Source: Terebella lapidaria (Eukaryota > Annelida > Polychaeta > Terebellida > Terebellidae). Taken from it: a DNA stretch of 64,000 nucleotides. The notes beneath the pieces were generated by a model. That model was not told the origin of the DNA. It did no database searches and worked only from the letters and a program-made list of their open reading frames with translations. Below are positions 60,286 to 64,000 of this stretch, piece after piece. The stretch spans positions 26,883,667 through 26,947,666 of the forward strand of contig OX424568.1 of assembly GCA_949152475.1 (NCBI GenBank), read 5' to 3'. The position numbers were made by a program, and so were the translations under genes. Each line of letters opens with the position of its first letter. Position 1 is the stretch's first letter.

Positions 60286-62370
60286 TTAAACAGCAGTTGG
60301 CTCGGGTGCAGGCGCCTCCGATGAAAGCGGTGTCAGTTCCTTCTCAGGCACAGGCCCAGCATCTGCAGCATCCAAGTCACGGCGCTTCTTCTTTCGCTCA
60401 AGAGTGCTGCTTGTTGTTTTGACGTAGTTCATCAGAGATGCGCTCATGAAGTACTCCTTGCCGGGGGAGTTGTCGTTGATGTTGCAATCCTCGCAGAAAC
60501 ACAGAAGCAGTGCATCGACAACCATCTCGTAGACCGTGAGAGCGCAGTGGGCACAGAGGAACGCGAACACGCTCGACAGGAACACCGGGATGGCGTAGAA
60601 GTGGAGGTCGCTGTTCTCCCGGAGCCAGACAACTCCCACAGCACACGTTGTAGCCGTCACACCAATCTTCGCAAGAAACAAGACGAAACCGCCCACGCCA
60701 TTAATGGCGGCCACTCTAAGGACATTGTTGGTGATGATGGAGAATGCTTTCTTTGCGGCGGGACAGAAGCTCAACCCCTTCATGGCGATGATCGTGTAGG
60801 CGTTCTGGTTGAGGAACTTGAGGACTTTCTCGAGACACCAGAGGCAGCAAATGCAGCACTTCGCACAGCACTTGGCACAACCGTTGTCTTTTCCCTCCAA
60901 CTTGGAGTTGATGTACATCAAGATATACCGCGGTATCTTCACGAGGACGATAATGAAAGCTCCTAGCGCCACCGAACCCATGTGGTGCAGCACCAAGCTG
61001 CTAATTGCAGAGGCGCAGGGACATCCAAGGTTCTTCTTGTCGCGGGTAAAGTACCAAATTGCCACCGCACCACCAATAACGAACTGCTGGCAGGCGAGAA
61101 TCACCTCCGACACCCAGATCAGACCGATGAGGTGGATCCACCAGAAGTGCTTGGAGAAGCCAGTCTGGACGTAAATCACGCTTTGGAAGCCAAGGTCATG
61201 GCGCGGTGTGGGGACGCCAGACGTGCCGATATAGGCAAGGATCGCCAGCCAGTAAGCGAAGAACCCCATCAGCACAAGGAACGTCCAGATCGGCTGTATA
61301 AGCAGGGACGGCAGGTCAATGACGCACTTTCCCGCTTCCTTGAAGAGGGCCACAGCGAGGCCAATCCTCTTCCTCAGCACCAATAGGATGAGCAGGAGGA
61401 TGACAGTGAGGATGGTCGCGGTGATAGCAAACCCAAGGAACGCTTTCTCATTGTTAATGGAGATTCCTAGTAGCGGGATGTGCCAGTGAACCATCTCGTC
61501 CAAGTTTCTGTTGATTCGTACGAAGGTCCACCAGAGGAAACCCGTGCCCACCAGACTTCCAAGCGCTGCGAGGGCTACAATCAGCCATACGATAATGGCA
61601 GCTAGGAACCGGATCATGATGACCATGAGGAACGATACGACGATACTCAACACACAAAGGATGATCATCTCTCTCCAGGATGAGTAAAGGTCACTGAGAA
61701 CCTTCCTGAAAGCATTGTCAAGCTCATAGATTTTGAAGAACGAGTCTGTGGCGTTCTGACGTTCGTCGTCCATAGAAGAGTGAGATTTATCGTCATCATC
61801 ATCGATCAGAGCATACGGATCTGGAGCACAACGCTGAAGGACGGACGCCGTCTTGAAAATTGGAAGTCTAGGGCAGGGCCCATTACCATCGTCACGATAG
61901 TTACGCAAGTGGTCATAGCCTTCAATTGGCAGGTCATAGTGGCAAAGTTTAGAGCCTGTTGTTTCTGTAAACTGTCTGACTTCCGCCGGCGTTTTCAGAT
62001 CTTGATCAGGACACTTTGAGACACAGAGCTGCATTGAGTTGAAAGGGTCGAAGATGTTCAAGAATAACACATTGTCCTTTCCCATCATGTTGCGCCCACT
62101 GTCAGTCACATTCGGGATCTTATTGTTACTGTTGTCTTGATTACAAGTGTTTCCAAAACTGTCATAGCCGAAAACCAATCTGCGAGCATCACCACTCATG
62201 ACGGAAATCACCGAGATGTAAACCATCAGTGCAATAAACGCCACGAAAATCATCAAGAATACGATGTCAGTGCAGCATACATTATCTCTAGATATAGCTC
62301 GCTTCTTCCTAGCTCCATCTTCTTCATCAATATCTTCTTCTGTCTTCTGCTTGCCTCCACAGCAACCCAT
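60286..62370 (-). CDS. SLC44A1: Choline transporter-like protein 1 (SLC44A1), intronless
   Basis: A single open frame of 694 residues (human CTL1 about 657) from ATG at 62370-62368. CTL1 carries choline and related organic cations at the plasma and mitochondrial membranes for phospholipid synthesis. The start MGCC offers a myristoylation glycine and palmitoylation cysteines. Helix 1 is near residues 37-58, then a large extracellular loop (about 60-235) with RLVFGYDSFGN, LCVSKCP and RCAPDPY, then nine more helices. Family signatures: GSLVGTGFLWW, WTFLVLMGFFAYW, GLIWVSE.ILACQQ, IWYFTRDKKNL, LVKIPRYILMYI, KCCICCLWCLEK, LNQNAYT, VYEMVVDALLLCF and SPGKEYFM. The loop has an insert DDDDDKSHSSMDDER not in human. 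Lack of introns is striking because vertebrate SLC44A1 is multi-exonic. It is antisense inside a KDM6A intron. Confidence 0.96.
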   Translation of the reverse strand: MGCCGGKQKTEEDIDEEDGARKKRAISRDNVCCTDIVFLMIFVAFIALMVYISVISVMSGDARRLVFGYDSFGNTCNQDNSNNKIPNVTDSGRNMMGKDNVLFLNIFDPFNSMQLCVSKCPDQDLKTPAEVRQFTETTGSKLCHYDLPIEGYDHLRNYRDDGNGPCPRLPIFKTASVLQRCAPDPYALIDDDDDKSHSSMDDERQNATDSFFKIYELDNAFRKVLSDLYSSWREMIILCVLSIVVSFLMVIMIRFLAAIIVWLIVALAALGSLVGTGFLWWTFVRINRNLDEMVHWHIPLLGISINNEKAFLGFAITATILTVILLLILLVLRKRIGLAVALFKEAGKCVIDLPSLLIQPIWTFLVLMGFFAYWLAILAYIGTSGVPTPRHDLGFQSVIYVQTGFSKHFWWIHLIGLIWVSEVILACQQFVIGGAVAIWYFTRDKKNLGCPCASAISSLVLHHMGSVALGAFIIVLVKIPRYILMYINSKLEGKDNGCAKCCAKCCICCLWCLEKVLKFLNQNAYTIIAMKGLSFCPAAKKAFSIITNNVLRVAAINGVGGFVLFLAKIGVTATTCAVGVVWLRENSDLHFYAIPVFLSSVFAFLCAHCALTVYEMVVDALLLCFCEDCNINDNSPGKEYFMSASLMNYVKTTSSTLERKKKRRDLDAADAGPVPEKELTPLSSEAPAPEPTAV

Positions 62371-64000
62371 CTTGAAAGGTTTTGTTGTGGATCACAACCA
62401 ATTCCAACTGTGTGGTGTTTTTCAGCTGTTTTGCAAAGGCAAACTAAGTTATTGTTTTGGGTGGGGTCAGGCAAACCTTTCAATGTCACTTGCTGAGTCC
62501 AGGCTTGCTAAGCATGTTCTCCTCAATCTATTGGTCTGAAAAATCAATGGTGCACTTTGCATCAAGCAGGGTAGTGTTTGTTTACTGTAATAACTTGTTG
62601 CGTTTCCAAGTTTCTCTTTTCACCTGAAAACTATTGAAGCTGCCATCTTGGCCTCTTTTTCACCTCACTTCCTCTTCATGAATAATTCATGAGCTTGTAG
62701 CCTATTTGCCTCACAGCTGATTGGTCCACCTTCCAGGAACTAGGTCATTAAATGGCCTAAGTATGTCGCACAAGGGGCGGAGCCTATTTCAGAAATGTCA
62801 ATAGATGTGTATTAGAACAGGGCAGGGGCAGCCATCAATGAAGTGTGAGCTGTCTGCATGTATGAAAGCCTCATGTTTTATCTGTCTACTGCTCACAGCC
62901 AGGGGCTGGTTTTATCACAGCCCTACCTCCCCCCAACCCCCTCAGAAATTTATGTGGTGGGGGGGATAGATTTTGGAGGGGGGGGGGGGGGGGTAGGTGT
63001 AGAAATCACCTCCCTGGTTAGCTGACCTTGGCTATGAGGTGAAATGCCTGGCAGAACACAGAGAAAGCAAAGCATGTGTTCCAACAGCCTGGCTCTCCCT
63101 TGCTCTCGCCCCCCCCCCTCCCCCCCCCTCCCCCCCCCCCCACAACTCATACTGTAGCAGCGAGAAAAGAGATATTCTAGGCACACATGGCCCAGACTAC
63201 ATCCTACCCTTCAAGTCACTCTACCCCCCCCCCTCCCCCCCAGACACTGCACTCACTAGTGTTGTAGATAGCAGTTTTTGCCTGCCTATTTCATGGATTG
63301 TCCCAGTCTAGCCATGCCATGGTTGCCGTAGTGAGGTGAGGTGCAGTGCGGTGTAGTGTGGGTGGATTGGTGAGGCATTAGGTCTGGGGGCTTGGTCGCT
63401 CGCTCGCTGGTAGACACCACTGCAGCATGCAGGAAGGAGTGAACATGTAGGCGGTTGGTTTGTAGGTGTAACTTTGGAGTTTTGGGGACTGTATTTCCCG
63501 GTGTGGTTTTGTATCGGCCAGTGGCTAGATTACGATAGATGACTGATTTGGAATTGGATACCGTGAGTGAGTGAGAGGAAAGTTTGGTCGTACATGCTGA
63601 GAACGAAACAGGAAGCAAGCAAAGCAGAGAGCAAGGGAGCCAGCCAAAACAATAACATCAGCCAGCCAAGCCAAGGGTGGGTGTTATCATCGTACCCAAT
63701 ATCAGCAGGGGGAAACCTAAGGAAACACAGCCAGGGACCGAAGGAACAGACTGACCGCAAGCTACAAATAGATGCTCCTGCACATGGTCAAGGCAGCTAC
63801 ACTTTGTGTGAGTGAAGACCCCATCAACATCAAGGAACCAGCGAGCAACATGCATAGTATGGCCTTCCAAGTTCATCTTCTAATGCACCCCTAGTGGCAG
63901 TACACCCCCCCCCCCCCCCCACCAGTAAGAGCAGGCATTCCCCATGTGTGCTCGCTTGCTAGCAACATCAGGAAACAAAGAGCTTGCCTTCGGCCAGGAA
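62371..64000. other. SLC44A1 upstream flank within KDM6A intron
   Basis: Contains long G- and C-runs at 62978-62993, 63109-63141, 63226-63240 and 63906-63922 and a GATTGG (inverted CCAAT-like) word at 62719. No exon is recognised. The bases just before the SLC44A1 ATG (CCTTTCAAG) could be a 5'UTR splice acceptor. Confidence 0.4.

Noticed and set aside
60547-61386. Plus-strand frames opposite SLC44A1
   Set aside because: Shadow frames of a well-identified transporter gene.

Overview
The window is animal nuclear DNA: spliced genes with GT-AG introns, long AT-rich introns, and several kinds of interspersed repeats. Predicted proteins resemble vertebrate orthologues strongly but not closely. Satellite-bearing Helitron-like elements, frequent ACATGTA words and long C/G runs suggest a marine invertebrate. 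A lophotrochozoan (mollusc or annelid) is my preferred guess and amphioxus is possible; no gene in the window settles it.

Genes in order. ITM2/BRI (+, exons 1715-5904, 5' part outside the window). ATP6V1D (-, two exons, 9076-10074). MFSD1 (-, thirteen exons, 12104-15970). FUNDC1 (+, five exons, 19272-21437). A Gln-rich protein with two C-terminal C2H2-type fingers resembling the Ikaros/Hunchback dimerisation pair (-, 27203-28036). The 5' part of KDM6A/UTX (+, five exons, 35005-53403, continuing past the window). An intronless SLC44A1/CTL1 gene (-, 60286-62370) inside a KDM6A intron. FUNDC1 and KDM6A are also neighbours on the human X chromosome, so this looks like old microsynteny. ATP6V1D and MFSD1 both serve lysosomes and both carry MITF/TFEB-type E-boxes near their starts.

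The repeat landscape is the most unusual part. Three unrelated element families (here called A, B and C) share one plan: a 5' terminal palindrome, a variable tandem-repeat core, an inverted copy of the 5' end just inside the 3' end, and a different 3' hairpin followed by CTAG|T or CTAA|T. This is the plan known for Helentron-type non-autonomous elements. Family A lies in an ITM2 intron (2375-5163) and downstream of FUNDC1 (22301-23881). Family B lies at 24411-26272 and in a nested 10-kb block in KDM6A intron 1 (35.7-46.0 kb). Family C lies in an ITM2 intron (143-1677) and, nested, in KDM6A intron 2 (47.6-52.0 kb). The satellite cores of B and C, though unrelated, both repeat nuclear-receptor DR1 and TCAAGGTCA sites, roughly thirty DR1-type sites in all.

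Smaller elements include several MITE-like inverted-repeat elements, a pogo-like remnant in a FUNDC1 intron, two LINE fragments, tRNA-type SINEs, a large foldback at 30.9-31.6 kb and a broken DIRS-like retroelement fossil at 31.6-33.2 kb. The 53.4-60.2 kb and 62.4-64.0 kb stretches are intronic KDM6A sequence with no further exon that I can recognise.
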